DNA of 64,000 nt. It comes from Halioglobus sp. (GTDB lineage: Bacteria; Pseudomonadota; Gammaproteobacteria; Pseudomonadales; Halieaceae). The DNA is taken from assembly GCA_020443345.1 (NCBI GenBank), contig JAGRIH010000037.1, positions 1 to 64,000 on the forward strand, in the 5' to 3' direction. Made by a program: the position numbers and the translations under genes. The notes under the pieces are model-generated. The model searched no databases. It worked only from the letters and a program-made list of their open reading frames with translations, and was not told the origin of the DNA. Shown here one piece after another: positions 28,224 to 39,343 of this stretch. Within the stretch, counting starts at the first letter, position 1. Each line of letters opens with the position of its first letter.

Positions 28224-28580
28224 TCAGTTGGACAGTTTTTCCTTGATGCGCGCAGCGCGCCCGGACAGTTCGCGCAGGTAGTAGAGCTTGGCCTGGCGCA
28301 CGTCGCCGCGGCGCCTCACAGCAACGCTATCGACCAGCGGGCTGTAGGTCTGGAAGGTGCGCTCCACGCCGACACCGTGGGACACCTTGCGCACCGTGAA
28401 GGCGGAGTTCAGGCCGCGGTTGCGCTTGCCGATGCACACCCCTTCGAAAGCCTGCAGGCGCTCGCGGTTGCCCTCTTTCACTTTCACCTGCACGACCACG
28501 GTGTCGCCCGGGCTGAACTCGGGCAGCTCTCTCTGCATTTGCTCGGCTTCGAGCTGGGATATGATGTTGTTGGTGCTCAT
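28224..28580 (-). CDS. rplS: Large-subunit ribosomal protein bL19
   Basis: A 118-residue protein of the 50S subunit at the 30S interface. It has the family core [31 protein letters not shown] and the motif [15 protein letters not shown] followed by [14 protein letters not shown]. Last gene of the rpsP operon. Confidence 0.98.
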   Translation of the reverse strand: MSTNNIISQLEAEQMQRELPEFSPGDTVVVQVKVKEGNRERLQAFEGVCIGKRNRGLNSAFTVRKVSHGVGVERTFQTYSPLVDSVAVRRRGDVRQAKLYYLRELSGRAARIKEKLSN

Positions 28581-28616
28581 GATGCGCTCCTGTGTATGTC
28601 ATGCATAGCTTCACAG

Positions 28617-29411
28617 CTATGGGTCTGTCGATGCAGTGTGTCGGCGCGCTGCGCCGTCCCGGCGGCTGTCGCGTGCAGCGCTTTCAGCCTGGTATTGTGC
28701 CAGTAATTCCGTTTCCTGAGGCGACAGCGTCCGGCCCCGCAACAGGTCCGGGCGCCGCTCCCAGGTCCTGCCCAGCGCCTGCTTGAGGCGCCAGCGGCGA
28801 ATCTCACCATGGTTGCCGCCCAGCAATACCGGCGGCACCTTGCGCCCCCGATAGTCTTCCGGCCGGGTGTAGTGCGGGCAATCCAGCAGGCCGTCGGCGT
28901 AGGAATCCTCCCGAGCGGACAGCGCGTGCCCCAGCACGCCCGGCAACTGGCGCGTCACCGCATCGATGACCACCATGGCCGGCAACTCACCGCCGCTGAG
29001 TACGTAATCGCCGATGGACAGTTCCTCGTCCACCTCCGCTTCGAGCAGGCGTTCATCCACACCCTCGTAGCGGCCGGCAACCAGAATCAGCGCCTTCTCG
29101 CGGGCCAGTTCCACCGCTCGGGCGTGGTCAAACGGCCGCCCCTGGGGCGACAGATAAATGACCCTGGCAGTCGCGCCCGCCATTTCCCTGGCCGCAGCGA
29201 TCGCCCGTTGCAGAGGCTCTACCTTCATCAACATGCCGGGGCCGCCGCCGTAGGGCCGGTCGTCCACTGTGCGATGTACATCCGCGGTGTATTCGCGGGG
29301 ATTGCACTGGCTGATGGTCACCAGGCCCTCCTGCACCGCCCGGCCCGTCACGCCGTGCGCCGTCACGGCATCGAACATTTCGGGAAACAGGCTCACCAGC
29401 GCGATGTGCAT
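28617..29411 (-). CDS. trmD: tRNA (guanine37-N1)-methyltransferase
   Basis: A SPOUT methyltransferase that modifies G37 next to the anticodon and prevents frameshifting. The N-terminus [16 protein letters not shown], the substrate loop [14 protein letters not shown] and the trefoil-knot SAM site [21 protein letters not shown] are canonical. The C-terminal end carries an extra charged tail of about 20 residues. Four bases separate it from rimM. Confidence 0.98.
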   Translation of the reverse strand: MHIALVSLFPEMFDAVTAHGVTGRAVQEGLVTISQCNPREYTADVHRTVDDRPYGGGPGMLMKVEPLQRAIAAAREMAGATARVIYLSPQGRPFDHARAVELAREKALILVAGRYEGVDERLLEAEVDEELSIGDYVLSGGELPAMVVIDAVTRQLPGVLGHALSAREDSYADGLLDCPHYTRPEDYRGRKVPPVLLGGNHGEIRRWRLKQALGRTWERRPDLLRGRTLSPQETELLAQYQAESAARDSRRDGAARRHTASTDP

Positions 29412-29415
29412 TGTG

Positions 29416-29994
29416 CTAGACGTCCAGAAACCAGTCGACGTCGATCCGCCCGGCCGCCAAATCCACCCCGGTCACCACTTCGCCGGGCACATACGGAATC
29501 AGCCGTTCCCGTCCATCGACACTGCCCGGACCGGGCACCACTACCAGCACATCGTTGGCTCCGGTTTCCAGCAGGTGATCCACTGTGCCCAGCAGCACCG
29601 GGCCAGTATCGGCCTGCCCATCCTGCTGCCGATCCGCGCACCACACCTGCAAACCCTGCAACTGGCGCCAGTAATACTCGCCCGCGTCGAGTTGCGGCAG
29701 GTCCCGGGCGCGCACCGCGACATCCAGCCCGGTGTAGGTCTCTGCCAGGGTGCGCTCGTCCACCCCCGCGATATGGGCTACCAGCCCCTTGCCCTGCCGT
29801 CTGCCGGCATCGAACTCGATAGCCTCCAGAGCGCCGCGGCGCAGCAGCAGCCACTGGCCAAACGCGAGAAAATTCTCCTGCGGTTCCGTGTACGAGCGGA
29901 TCTTCACCCAGCCCTTGATGCCATAACAGGCGGCAATTTTTCCCACCACCAGTAGATCATCTTCTGCGCCACGGCCGGGACCGGAACCGCTCAC
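29416..29994 (-). CDS. rimM: 16S rRNA processing protein RimM
   Basis: Assembly factor for the 30S head that binds uS19. Of 192 residues, the N-terminal barrel holds [23 protein letters not shown] and the C-terminal PRC-barrel domain includes [17 protein letters not shown] and ends WFLDV. A short extension precedes the conserved start. Second gene of the rpsP-rimM-trmD-rplS operon. Confidence 0.96.
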   Translation of the reverse strand: MSGSGPGRGAEDDLLVVGKIAACYGIKGWVKIRSYTEPQENFLAFGQWLLLRRGALEAIEFDAGRRQGKGLVAHIAGVDERTLAETYTGLDVAVRARDLPQLDAGEYYWRQLQGLQVWCADRQQDGQADTGPVLLGTVDHLLETGANDVLVVVPGPGSVDGRERLIPYVPGEVVTGVDLAAGRIDVDWFLDV

Positions 29995-30026
29995 CGCGCT
30001 CGTCCAACGGCCCTCGCGCGCACTGA

Positions 30027-30272
30027 TCAGGCCGCGGCGGCGTCCCGAAACAGCCTGGCCACGCGCTCGGACAATTGCGCACCCTGGCCCTGCCAGTAGG
30101 CGATGCGCTCGCTGTCGACGCGCAGGCGCTCTTCCTGACCGCGGGCAATCGGGTTGAAAAACCCGACGCGCTCGATAAAGCGTCCGTTGCGCGACCTGCG
30201 GCTGTCAGTGACTGTCAGGTGGTAAAACGGGCGTTTCTTGGAGCCGCCGCGAGCAAGACGAATGGTTACCAT
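30027..30272 (-). CDS. rpsP: Small-subunit ribosomal protein bS16
   Basis: An 81-residue protein from [18 protein letters not shown], the invariant N-terminus; a longer in-frame start at 30356 adds non-homologous residues. The core continues [13 protein letters not shown]. It opens the rpsP-rimM-trmD-rplS operon. An AGGA stretch lies upstream of the ATG. Confidence 0.98.
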   Translation of the reverse strand: MVTIRLARGGSKKRPFYHLTVTDSRRSRNGRFIERVGFFNPIARGQEERLRVDSERIAYWQGQGAQLSERVARLFRDAAAA

Positions 30273-30427
30273 ATTACGTAAATTCCTGAAAATGGGTGGG
30301 TAACTGCTGCTATCTGGCAGCATCACCCACGACAACAGCCGGCACGCTGGCCGCAAAGGTGGCGTATCATACGGAATATGCGCGGCATTTGAAACCCCGG
30401 GCGACGATTTTTTTAGTGAATTGCGGT

Positions 30428-31795
30428 CTAGCGCATCGGAAAGCCGCCACCGGGGCCGCCCAGCCCCCCCAGGCCGCGCATCATTTTCTCCATGCCGCCG
30501 CCCTTCATTTTCTTCATCATTTTCTGCATCTGCTTGTGTTGCTTGAGCAGCCGGTTGAGGTCCTGCACCTGGGTGCCGGAACCCTGCGTGATGCGCCGCT
30601 TGCGCGAGCCCTGAATCAACTCGGGGCGGCGGCGCTCGGCCGGGGTCATCGAGTTGATCATCGCCTCCATGCGCGCGAACAGCTTCACATCGAGATTCTG
30701 CTGCGCCATTTGCGCCATGTTGCCCATACCGGGCAGCTTGTCCAGCATGCTGGTGATACCGCCCATGTTGTTCATCTGCTGCAACTGGTCGCGAAAGTCC
30801 TCCAGGTCAAACTTCTGGCCTTTCTTGACCTTGCGCGCCAGTCTGGCGGCCTTGTCCCTGTCGACCTTTTGCTCCGCCTCCTCGATCAGGGAGAGCACGT
30901 CGCCCATGCCGAGAATGCGCGACGCCAGGCGGTCGGGGTGGAACGGGTCCAGCGCGGTGGTTTTCTCGCCCACACCCAGGAACTTGATGGGCTTGCCGGT
31001 GATCGAGCGCACCGACAGCGCGGCGCCGCCGCGGGTGTCGGCGTCCGCCTTGGTCAAAATCACACCGGTGAGCGGCAGCGTTTCGGCAAAGGCTCTGGCG
31101 GTAGTGGCCGCGTCCTGGCCGGTCATGGCATCGACCACGAACAGCGTCTCCACGGGTTTGACCGCGGCGTGCAGCGCGGCAATTTCCGCCATCATGTCGC
31201 GGTCGATGGCCAGGCGGCCCGCGGTGTCGACAATCAGCACGTCACTGAACCGGACTTTCGCATGCGCCACGGCCGCTTCCACGATGGCCACCGGCCGCTG
31301 CTCGGTATTGCTGGGGAAGAAATCGACGCCCACTTCCGCGGCCAGAGTTTCCAACTGCTTGATCGCGGCCGGGCGATAGACATCGGCGCTGACCACCGTC
31401 ACCTTTTTCTTGTCGCGCTCCCTGAGCAGTCTGGCCAGCTTGGCCACGGAAGTCGTCTTGCCCGCGCCCTGCAGACCGGCCATCAGAATCACCGCCGGCG
31501 GCTGAACGCTCAGGTTCAGGCTCTCGTTGGCAGAGCCCATGACCGCCTCCAGCTCCGCCTGCACGATTTTGAGGAAGGCCTGCCCCGGACTCAGGCTTTG
31601 CATCACCTCCTGGCCCAGGGCGCGCTCCTTGACCGCGGCCACGAAATCCCTGACCACCGGCAGGGCCACATCGGCTTCGAGCAGCGCCATGCGCACCTCG
31701 CGCAGGGTCTCCTGAATGTTGTCCTCGCTCAGCCGGGCCTTGCCGGTAATCGTGCGCAGGCTCTGGGAAAGTCGGTCGCTCAGGCTCTGGAACAT
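30428..31795 (-). CDS. ffh: Signal recognition particle protein Ffh
   Basis: A 455-residue SRP54-type GTPase that binds 4.5S RNA and signal peptides. The N domain begins [16 protein letters not shown]. The G domain has P-loop [24 protein letters not shown] and [14 protein letters not shown]. The methionine-rich M domain ends in a Met/Gly-rich tail. Neighbouring rpsP and the divergent ypjD-like gene form the standard arrangement. Confidence 0.98.
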   Translation of the reverse strand: MFQSLSDRLSQSLRTITGKARLSEDNIQETLREVRMALLEADVALPVVRDFVAAVKERALGQEVMQSLSPGQAFLKIVQAELEAVMGSANESLNLSVQPPAVILMAGLQGAGKTTSVAKLARLLRERDKKKVTVVSADVYRPAAIKQLETLAAEVGVDFFPSNTEQRPVAIVEAAVAHAKVRFSDVLIVDTAGRLAIDRDMMAEIAALHAAVKPVETLFVVDAMTGQDAATTARAFAETLPLTGVILTKADADTRGGAALSVRSITGKPIKFLGVGEKTTALDPFHPDRLASRILGMGDVLSLIEEAEQKVDRDKAARLARKVKKGQKFDLEDFRDQLQQMNNMGGITSMLDKLPGMGNMAQMAQQNLDVKLFARMEAMINSMTPAERRRPELIQGSRKRRITQGSGTQVQDLNRLLKQHKQMQKMMKKMKGGGMEKMMRGLGGLGGPGGGFPMR

Positions 31796-31893
31796 GGGAA
31801 TCTCTCGGGGGAATTTCGCCGCTATTGATTATGGCAGGACAAGTCGGTACAAAGGTGCGAATTATACGTTAAGCGGACACAACTCCCAAACCG

Positions 31894-32697
31894 ATGTCAG
31901 CCACCTATCTCGCTCCCGTCGCGGCGCTGCTGTACCTGCTGGCCACGGGCCTGCAACTGCTGCACATCTCCCAGCGGCGCCGGCAGATAGATCGCACCGT
32001 CTTCGGCCTGTCCCTGGCCGCGCTGCTGTGCCACGCGGTGGTGGCCTGGGACAGCGTGTTTACCCGCAGCGGCCTGCACCTGGGATTCTTCAAGATATCC
32101 GCCCTGATTTTCCTGGTGGTGAACATCGCCTGCATTTTCTCCCTGGCTCGACGGCCGCTGCAGAACCTACTGGTCATTCTGTTTCCGCTGTCCGCCATGG
32201 CGGTGCTGATCTCCACCTTTGCACCGGACACCGCACGCCCTCTGTCCCACGTCGACGGCGGCATACTGCTGCATATCGTCAGCTCCATCCTGGCCTATGC
32301 GGTGCTCACCCTGGCCGCCGTGCAAGCCGCCCTGCTGGCACTGCAGGACCACCAACTGAAACACCGCCATACCCGCGGCATCATCCAGATACTGCCCCCG
32401 CTGCAATTAATGGAAACCATGTTGTTCGAGCTGCTGTGGGCCGGCGTCGTTTTGCTCAGCGTATCGATCGTTTCGGGCTTTATCTTTCTCGATAACCTGT
32501 TCGCCCAGCATCTGGTGCACAAGACCGTACTGACCATGATCGCGTGGCTGCTGTTTTCCACGCTGCTGTGGGGGCACTATCAACTGGGCTGGCGCAGCCA
32601 GACCGCCGTGCGCTTTACCCTGGCCGGGTTCACCCTGCTGATGCTGGCCTTCTTCGGTTCCAAAATGGTGCTGGAACTGGTCCTGCACCGGGGCTGA
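31894..32697 (+). CDS. ypjD: Cytochrome-c-assembly-like inner membrane protein (YpjD/CcsA family)
   Basis: A 267-residue integral membrane protein with eight predicted helices. The stretch HVDGGILLHIVSSILAYAVLTLAAVQA resembles the CcsA/CcmC family, with its conserved histidines. YpjD homologues sit next to ffh throughout gammaproteobacteria; they are assumed to have a role in haem or cytochrome handling or membrane protein quality, which is not settled. No clear Shine-Dalgarno is visible. Confidence 0.88.
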   Translation: MSATYLAPVAALLYLLATGLQLLHISQRRRQIDRTVFGLSLAALLCHAVVAWDSVFTRSGLHLGFFKISALIFLVVNIACIFSLARRPLQNLLVILFPLSAMAVLISTFAPDTARPLSHVDGGILLHIVSSILAYAVLTLAAVQAALLALQDHQLKHRHTRGIIQILPPLQLMETMLFELLWAGVVLLSVSIVSGFIFLDNLFAQHLVHKTVLTMIAWLLFSTLLWGHYQLGWRSQTAVRFTLAGFTLLMLAFFGSKMVLELVLHRG

Positions 32698-32860
32698 AAC
32701 ACCCGTGTGACAGGGCTTGCCCCGGCTGTATTTTTTCTTCAAGATACCTTTTCAAGTCACATCCGGGAGTGGCACTTACAGCCGGGGCAGACCGGCATCG
32801 ACGCAGCGCCTCTGGCGCGCCGGTGTAAGCGCCCGTCTCGCATAGGGGTTTACACCTGTT

Positions 32861-34120
32861 TTGAACGAAGCACCGCTGGGTCTACTCTTCTCGGTACTGG
32901 CAGCACTCATTTTTCTCTCCGCTTTCTTCTCCAGTTCAGAGACCGGCATGATGGCGCTCAACCGGTATCGACTGAAACACCTGCAAAACCAGCACCACCG
33001 CGGCGCCAGTCGCGCGGCGCGGCTGCTGCAGCGACCCGACCGGCTGATCGGCCTGATTCTCATCGGCAACAACCTGGTCAATATCCTGGCCTCCGCCATC
33101 GCCACCGTCATCGCCATACGGCTGTGGGGCGATGCCGGCATCATCATCGCCACCATCTCCCTCACGCTGGTCATACTGGTGTTTGCCGAGATTACACCAA
33201 AGACTATCGCCGCGCTGCACCCGGAGGCCATCGCCTTCCCCGCCAGCCTGGTACTGCTGCCGCTGCTGAAGCTGCTGTACCCGCTGGTCTGGCTGATGAA
33301 CATCGTCACCAACGGGCTGTTGCGCGTGCTGGGCGTGGACCCGTCGCGGGAGATTGACGAAAACCTGTCCCGGGATGAGCTGCGCACCCTGGTGCTGGAG
33401 GCCGGCGGACTGATTCCCGCCCGGCGCCGCCACATGATCGTGAATATCCTGCACCTGGAAGAGGTCTCGGTGAACGACATCATGGTGCCGCGCAACGAGG
33501 TCTACGGTATCGACCTGGACGACAGCGACGCGGACATACTGCGCTGCGTGCAGAGCAGTTGCCACACGCGCCTGCCAGTGTGGCGCGAGGACATCAACAA
33601 CATCGTCGGCGTGCTGCACCTGCGCAACCTCAGCAAGATCATCGACAAGCAGGGGCTGGATCGGGCCGCCCTCGAGCGCGAGATGGAACCGCCCTACTTT
33701 ATCCCCGAGAGCACACCGCTGAGCACCCAGCTACTGAATTTCCAGAAGAAAAAACACCGGCTGGCGGTGCTGGTCGATGAATACGGCGAGGTGATGGGTC
33801 TGGTGGCGCTGGAAGATATACTGGAGGAGATCGTCGGTGAGTTCACCTCCAACCTCACAGCGACGCAAGAGAACATCTTCTCCCAGCGCGACGGCAGCTA
33901 CATCATCGCGGGGACAGCCAACATCCGGGAGATCAACAAAACCCTGCACTGGTCGCTGCCCACCAACGGCCCCAAGACACTCAGCGGCCTGATCCTGGAG
34001 ACGCTGGAGTCGTTTCCCGATGCCAACGTGGGGCTGACCATCGGCCACTACCGCCTGGAAATTCTGGAGCTCAAGGGCAACGTGGTGCAGGCCGTGCGCG
34101 CGCAACTGGCCTCCGCCTGA
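32861..34120 (+). CDS. CNNM/CorC-family membrane protein with CBS domains (YfjD/CorB-like)
   Basis: A 419-residue protein starting at TTG. A DUF21 membrane domain of three or four helices occupies about residues 1-140 (FFSSSETGMMALNRYRLKHL, LIGNNLVNILASAIATV, VFAEITPKTIAAL). A CBS pair follows (VNDIMVPRNEVYGID; LAVLVDEYGEVMGLVALEDILEEIVGEF), then a C-terminal CorC/HlyC domain (IIAGTANIREINKTLHWSLP). Homologues act in magnesium or cobalt transport. It follows ypjD, as yfjD does in E. coli. Confidence 0.93.
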   Translation: MNEAPLGLLFSVLAALIFLSAFFSSSETGMMALNRYRLKHLQNQHHRGASRAARLLQRPDRLIGLILIGNNLVNILASAIATVIAIRLWGDAGIIIATISLTLVILVFAEITPKTIAALHPEAIAFPASLVLLPLLKLLYPLVWLMNIVTNGLLRVLGVDPSREIDENLSRDELRTLVLEAGGLIPARRRHMIVNILHLEEVSVNDIMVPRNEVYGIDLDDSDADILRCVQSSCHTRLPVWREDINNIVGVLHLRNLSKIIDKQGLDRAALEREMEPPYFIPESTPLSTQLLNFQKKKHRLAVLVDEYGEVMGLVALEDILEEIVGEFTSNLTATQENIFSQRDGSYIIAGTANIREINKTLHWSLPTNGPKTLSGLILETLESFPDANVGLTIGHYRLEILELKGNVVQAVRAQLASA

Positions 34121-34122
34121 AC

Positions 34123-34173
34123 AACAGGGGTCAGAGCCACTTCATTTGGGATTGATTGGCTCTGACCCCTGTT
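34123..34173. repeat. Perfect 17-bp palindrome, REP-like or terminator
   Basis: AACAGGGGTCAGAGCCA (34123-34139) is exactly inverted at 34157-34173 across a 17-base loop. It sits between the converging CorB-like and carbonic-anhydrase genes. Cores of the GGGGTCAGAG type are familiar from REP elements mobilised by RAYT (IS200-like) transposases, so this may be one REP unit. It could also terminate both genes, though no long T-run follows. Confidence 0.75.
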
Positions 34174-34178
34174 TGACG

Positions 34179-34718
34179 TTATTTTTGTTCCTGCAATACG
34201 CTGAAAAAGTGCTGCGCGTTGCCCACGTAGTGCTCGGCACCCTGTATCAGCTCCTGCTGCTGCGGCGGCGACAACCGGCGCCTGACGCTGGCCGGCGAGC
34301 CCAGTACCAGGGAACCATCGGGGATTTCCATACCCTCGGTAACCAGCGCATTGGCGCCGATCAGGCAGTTGCGGCCCACTCGGGCTGCATTGAGTACCAC
34401 CGCGTTGATCCCCACCAGCGAACCGTCGCCGATGGTGCAGCCGTGGAGCATCGCCTTGTGGCCCACCGTCACGTTGCGCCCCACCACCAGTGGAAAGCCC
34501 GGATCGGCGTGCATGACCGTCCCGTCCTGGATATTGCTGCCCGCGCCGATCTCGATGCGCTCGACATCGCCGCGCAGCACGCAGTTAAACCACACGCTGC
34601 TGTTCTCGTGCAGCGTGACCAGGCCGATCACTGCCGCGTTGGGGGCGATGAAATGGCCGCTACCCACCAGTGTCACCCGCTTGTCGCCCAGGCTGTATAG
34701 CATGGTGTTATCTCCCAC
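34179..34718 (-). CDS. Gamma-class carbonic anhydrase-like hexapeptide protein
   Basis: A 179-residue left-handed beta-helix protein of the YrdA/CaiE type. The zinc histidines are seen in VMHADPG and in [10 protein letters not shown], the expected three. Hexapeptide turns such as [14 protein letters not shown] recur through the middle, and the C-terminus is an amphipathic helix. Family members form trimers and hydrate CO2 or bind related metal ligands; activity here is presumed. It is followed upstream by the NUDIX gene on the same strand. Confidence 0.92.
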   Translation of the reverse strand: MGDNTMLYSLGDKRVTLVGSGHFIAPNAAVIGLVTLHENSSVWFNCVLRGDVERIEIGAGSNIQDGTVMHADPGFPLVVGRNVTVGHKAMLHGCTIGDGSLVGINAVVLNAARVGRNCLIGANALVTEGMEIPDGSLVLGSPASVRRRLSPPQQQELIQGAEHYVGNAQHFFSVLQEQK

Positions 34719-34733
34719 AGCTTTGTAAAGGCC

Positions 34734-35336
34734 CTATTCTCGCTGCAAATCCAGACCCGCATCGTAGGCCACATTGGCCAGCCGTGCCAGGATCGCCGCG
34801 GTGACGCCCCACACGTTGTCATCGCCCAGTTGGTAGTGCGGCACTTGGCGCAGGCGCTCGCCGTCGGACATCGTTTCCAGGCGGAATCGGGCCGGGTCGG
34901 CAAAGACCTCCAGCGGCGGCAGGAACACGCTGTCGAATTCCGTCGCATCCACCACCAGCGCAAGTTTGGCGGGAACCCGCGCCACACAGGGGTACACCGC
35001 GAAGCGACTGCGCGTCACCAGCGGCTGCAGCTCCCCCAGGGGATGGATCTGCGCGGCGCTGAGCCCGACTTCCTCCAGGGCCTCCCGCCTCGCCGTCACC
35101 CAGGGGCCGCTGTCGGGCGCCTCGCGCTTGCCGCCAGGAAAGGCCACTTCGCCCGGATGCAGACTCAGGTGCAGCGCGCGCCGCCCGAGAATCACCCGCG
35201 GCCGCGCCTCCCCAGTGAGCGCCACCAGCACCCCCGCCTCCCGCTTGCCGCCCTCGCCGACACGTCCTTCCCAGGCGGGATCGGCGAGGGGCAGTGCGCG
35301 CTGCAGCCGCCGCAAAACAGGTGACAGTCGCGACAT
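34734..35336 (-). CDS. NUDIX hydrolase, CoA pyrophosphatase-like
   Basis: A 200-residue NUDIX protein. The NUDIX helix is seen in GGKREAPDSGPWVTARREALEEVGL, preceded by ALHLSLHPGEVAFPG, the pattern of the NudL/CoAse group that splits coenzyme A into phosphopantetheine and 3',5'-ADP. It shares one base with the NIF3-like gene upstream, implying co-translation, and ends 16 bases before the carbonic anhydrase gene. Confidence 0.88.
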   Translation of the reverse strand: MSRLSPVLRRLQRALPLADPAWEGRVGEGGKREAGVLVALTGEARPRVILGRRALHLSLHPGEVAFPGGKREAPDSGPWVTARREALEEVGLSAAQIHPLGELQPLVTRSRFAVYPCVARVPAKLALVVDATEFDSVFLPPLEVFADPARFRLETMSDGERLRQVPHYQLGDDNVWGVTAAILARLANVAYDAGLDLQRE

Positions 35337-35656
35337 CAGCCGGGCAACTGCGTGACCAGGGCGACGACATCCCAGGCCGGCTCCTCATAGGGGTGGGCGC
35401 GCAGCAGGGCCTCTACCGCGTCCTTGATACAGGCGGCGGGGCAGACCAGTTCCACGCGGTATTCCGCTACCTGTTCGAGCTCGCCGCGCGTGCCCAGAAA
35501 GGGCGCACTGCCGGCCAGCGGCCGAAACTGCCCCTGCCCCAGCACCTGCCAGCAACAGTGCTCGTAGTCGCCGATCCGTCCCGCCCCGGCCGCAAACACC
35601 GCCTGTTTGACGTCCTCCAGATGGGACTGCGGCACATAGAAACACAGCTTGTACAT
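35336..35656 (-). CDS. Small NIF3/YqfO-like protein
   Basis: A 106-residue protein matching the stand-alone YqfO insert domain of the NIF3 family: MYKLCFYVPQSHLEDVKQAVFAAGAGRIGDYEHCCW and a conserved HPYEEPAWDV near the C-terminus. It lacks the metal-binding NIF3 halves. The fold is PII/CutA-like; function is unknown. It starts directly against the tgt stop and overlaps the NUDIX gene by a base. Confidence 0.88.
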   Translation of the reverse strand: MYKLCFYVPQSHLEDVKQAVFAAGAGRIGDYEHCCWQVLGQGQFRPLAGSAPFLGTRGELEQVAEYRVELVCPAACIKDAVEALLRAHPYEEPAWDVVALVTQLPG

Positions 35657-37844
<2,188 letters not shown>

Positions 37845-37845
<1 letters not shown>

Positions 37846-37994
37846 GGATATCGCCGCTACCGGCTACGCGCCTCTCGCGGCAGGGTCTGCTCCGCTGTAT
37901 CGGGTATACCGTACATCCTTGGATATCGCCGCTGCCGCCATCCATGGCTCTCGCGGCAGGGCCTGCCCCGCCTTATCGGGTATACCATACATCC
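37845..37994. repeat. Two tandem copies of a 75-bp repeat in the queA leader
   Basis: Unit 1 (37845-37918) and unit 2 (37920-37994) both begin TGGATATCGCCGCT, share CTCTCGCGGCAGGG in the middle, and end TATCGGGTATACC then TACATCC. They are about 80 percent identical. The first overlaps the queA start codon. I recognise no known family. Confidence 0.85.
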
Positions 37995-38045
37995 CTGTAT
38001 ATAAAAGCCGGCACTTGGCCGGCTTCCGGGTTGCCGCTTGCAGAC

Positions 38046-38312
38046 TTACTGCACCTCGTCCTCGTCCGGGGTTTCCACAGCGGCCGCTTCTGCTGCCGGC
38101 TCTGCAGCGGTATCTTCCGGCGCTGTTTCTGCAGCAGCGGGCGCTTCCTGCGGCGCCGGAGCACTTACCTTGATCAGGCCCTGTGCCACCAGGACACGCA
38201 CCTTGTCGTCGCCGTTGACGGGCTTCTTGTTGGCATCGGTGACTGCGTAGCGGTTATCGCCGCGCTTGAAAATGCTGTATTCGGGGGTTTTCTTGACCAG
38301 TTGCATCGCCAT
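38046..38312 (-). CDS. Conserved small protein with acidic Ala/Glu-rich tail
   Basis: An 88-residue protein. The first half is compact and basic (MAMQLVKKTPEYSIFKRGDNRYAV...NGDDKVRVLVAQGLIKV). The second half is low-complexity Ala, Pro and Glu ending DEDEVQ. No signal peptide or membrane segment. The N-terminal part resembles small uncharacterised proteins of gammaproteobacteria; I cannot assign a function. It lies between the queA leader and tRNA-Leu. Confidence 0.75.
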   Translation of the reverse strand: MAMQLVKKTPEYSIFKRGDNRYAVTDANKKPVNGDDKVRVLVAQGLIKVSAPAPQEAPAAAETAPEDTAAEPAAEAAAVETPDEDEVQ

Positions 38313-38444
38313 GCTCTTTTCTCCGTAGTGAGGTACTCAGATTTGTCGGCCCCAGGTGTCGGAAGAGCGACTCCCAAACCACAGGTTTAGCCTGAAACCG
38401 AGCCGAAGTGTACAGACAAACGCGGCTCGGGTTAAGGAAAAATA

Positions 38445-38472
38445 TTGAACTTTGACCGCCTGTTGCTATAAT
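38445..38472 (+). promoter_or_regulatory. tRNA-Leu promoter
   Basis: TTGAAC (38445-38450) and a perfect TATAAT (38467-38472) are separated by 16 bases. A GC-rich discriminator, CGCGCGC, follows, as expected for stringently controlled stable-RNA genes. Confidence 0.8.
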
Positions 38473-38519
38473 CGCGCGCTCCTTGCTGAGCGGCCGATGC
38501 CGTGGTTTCCCTCGCCCCT

Positions 38520-38606
38520 GCCGGAGTGGTGAAATTGGTAGACACAGGGGATTCAAAATCCCCCGCCCTTAAAAGCGTGCCGGTTCGAGTCCGGCCTCCG
38601 GTACCA
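38520..38606 (+). tRNA. tRNA-Leu, anticodon CAA
   Basis: An 87-base class II tRNA including an encoded CCA. Acceptor GCCGGAG pairs with CTCCGGT. The anticodon stem-loop is GGGGA-TTCAAAA-TCCCC, giving CAA, and the T arm has GGTTCGAGTCC. A long variable arm (GCCCTTAAAAGCG region) is typical of tRNA-Leu. Its 3' 59 bases are the integration site of the adjoining element and are repeated at 47384-47442. Confidence 0.95.
38548..38606 (+). repeat. Attachment site within tRNA-Leu (intact side)
   Basis: From the anticodon stem to CCA, 57 of 59 bases equal 47384-47442. The two differences lie in the variable arm. Because the tRNA here remains complete, integration did not destroy it. Confidence 0.93.
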
Positions 38607-38677
38607 CTATAAAAATAGTACTTTTAGCAAATCTGGCGTTTCAAAATATCACCAATAAATTACGTTCAAAATGCGCC

Positions 38678-38696
38678 ATGCACATACCATGCACAT
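38678..38696. promoter_or_regulatory. Candidate integrase arm-binding sites, left
   Basis: ATGCACAT occurs at 38678-38685 and 38689-38696, 11 bases apart, 72 bases from the att core. The same pair with the same spacing is found at 47226-47244 near the other end. Confidence 0.55.
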
Positions 38697-38759
38697 TTGG
38701 ACCAGTGTTTGTACTGGCAATCAATGGCCCACCCCCACCAGCCGCGCTATCCTCCCGGC

Positions 38760-38921
38760 ATGAATGAATCAGACAAGCGCATTAGGCGCTCCACGTTACG
38801 GTTGGTCGCGGCAAGCCTGGCCCTCGGTTTCCTGATCGGCTTTGGCGTGGGTGTCGCTGTCACCTATCACAGCATTTCACGGGTGGTGGTTGTGACGCTG
38901 GATTCAGGTATCGAGGTATGA
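38760..38921 (+). CDS. Small membrane protein at the element's left end
   Basis: A 53-residue frame from MNESDKRIRRSTLRLVAAS with one strong membrane helix (about residues 15-37, ALGFLIGFGVGVAVTY). Glycine-zipper-like spacing is visible in the helix. No Shine-Dalgarno is evident and I know no homologue. Orientation is opposite to the main element operon. Confidence 0.4.
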   Translation: MNESDKRIRRSTLRLVAASLALGFLIGFGVGVAVTYHSISRVVVVTLDSGIEV

Positions 38922-38955
38922 AGCGGCCCTATCCAGGTTAAAACCTCGATCTATC

Positions 38956-38996
38956 GTTACTGCGTAACATGGCCTGTCTTTGTGTTACTGCGTAAC
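38956..38996. promoter_or_regulatory. Pair of identical 13-bp palindromes
   Basis: GTTACTGCGTAAC is found at 38956-38968 and 38984-38996. Each is a GTTAC/GTAAC palindrome with a TGC centre, and they are 28 bp apart. This is the arrangement of a two-site operator for a dimeric DNA-binding protein, sited between the two plus-strand frames. Confidence 0.6.
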
Positions 38997-39025
38997 GGCA
39001 GAGGGCGGGACAATGACAACCAGTA

Positions 39026-39343
39026 ATGCAGATCGGCAGCGGGCGGGTTGAGGCGATGATATGGATTCGCCGCAACCAGTTGGCACGGCGTAATCTGACC
39101 GATGACCAGCGCAGCATAAATGCAGAGCGGTTGCGGCAGCTTGAGAGCGAAAGAGCGAAGACAGAGCGAGCATCGAAGGCTAGATCGCTCGGTGGCAAGG
39201 CAACACCTGATCAGATAGAGGATCGCTTGTCGGACAACGTGGCCGACAAGCGATCAGCGAAAGCACCGAAGCCAAAGCGCGACACCCGCAAGGGCCACCG
39301 GCGCCCAGCATCGGCAGTCAGTATATATAACAAAATATTCTGA
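39026..39343 (+). CDS. Short basic protein resembling the C-terminal part of ParB-like phage proteins, possibly truncated
   Basis: A 105-residue frame. IRRNQLARRNLTDDQRS is the pattern that follows the ParB/sulfiredoxin-type nuclease core in many phage and island proteins. That core is missing upstream, so this may be a remnant or a very short relative. The C-terminal half is rich in Lys, Arg and Ala. A 13-bp perfect inverted repeat (39221-39233 and 39243-39255) lies inside the frame. It is the only element gene besides the small membrane protein on the plus strand. Confidence 0.45.
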   Translation: MQIGSGRVEAMIWIRRNQLARRNLTDDQRSINAERLRQLESERAKTERASKARSLGGKATPDQIEDRLSDNVADKRSAKAPKPKRDTRKGHRRPASAVSIYNKIF

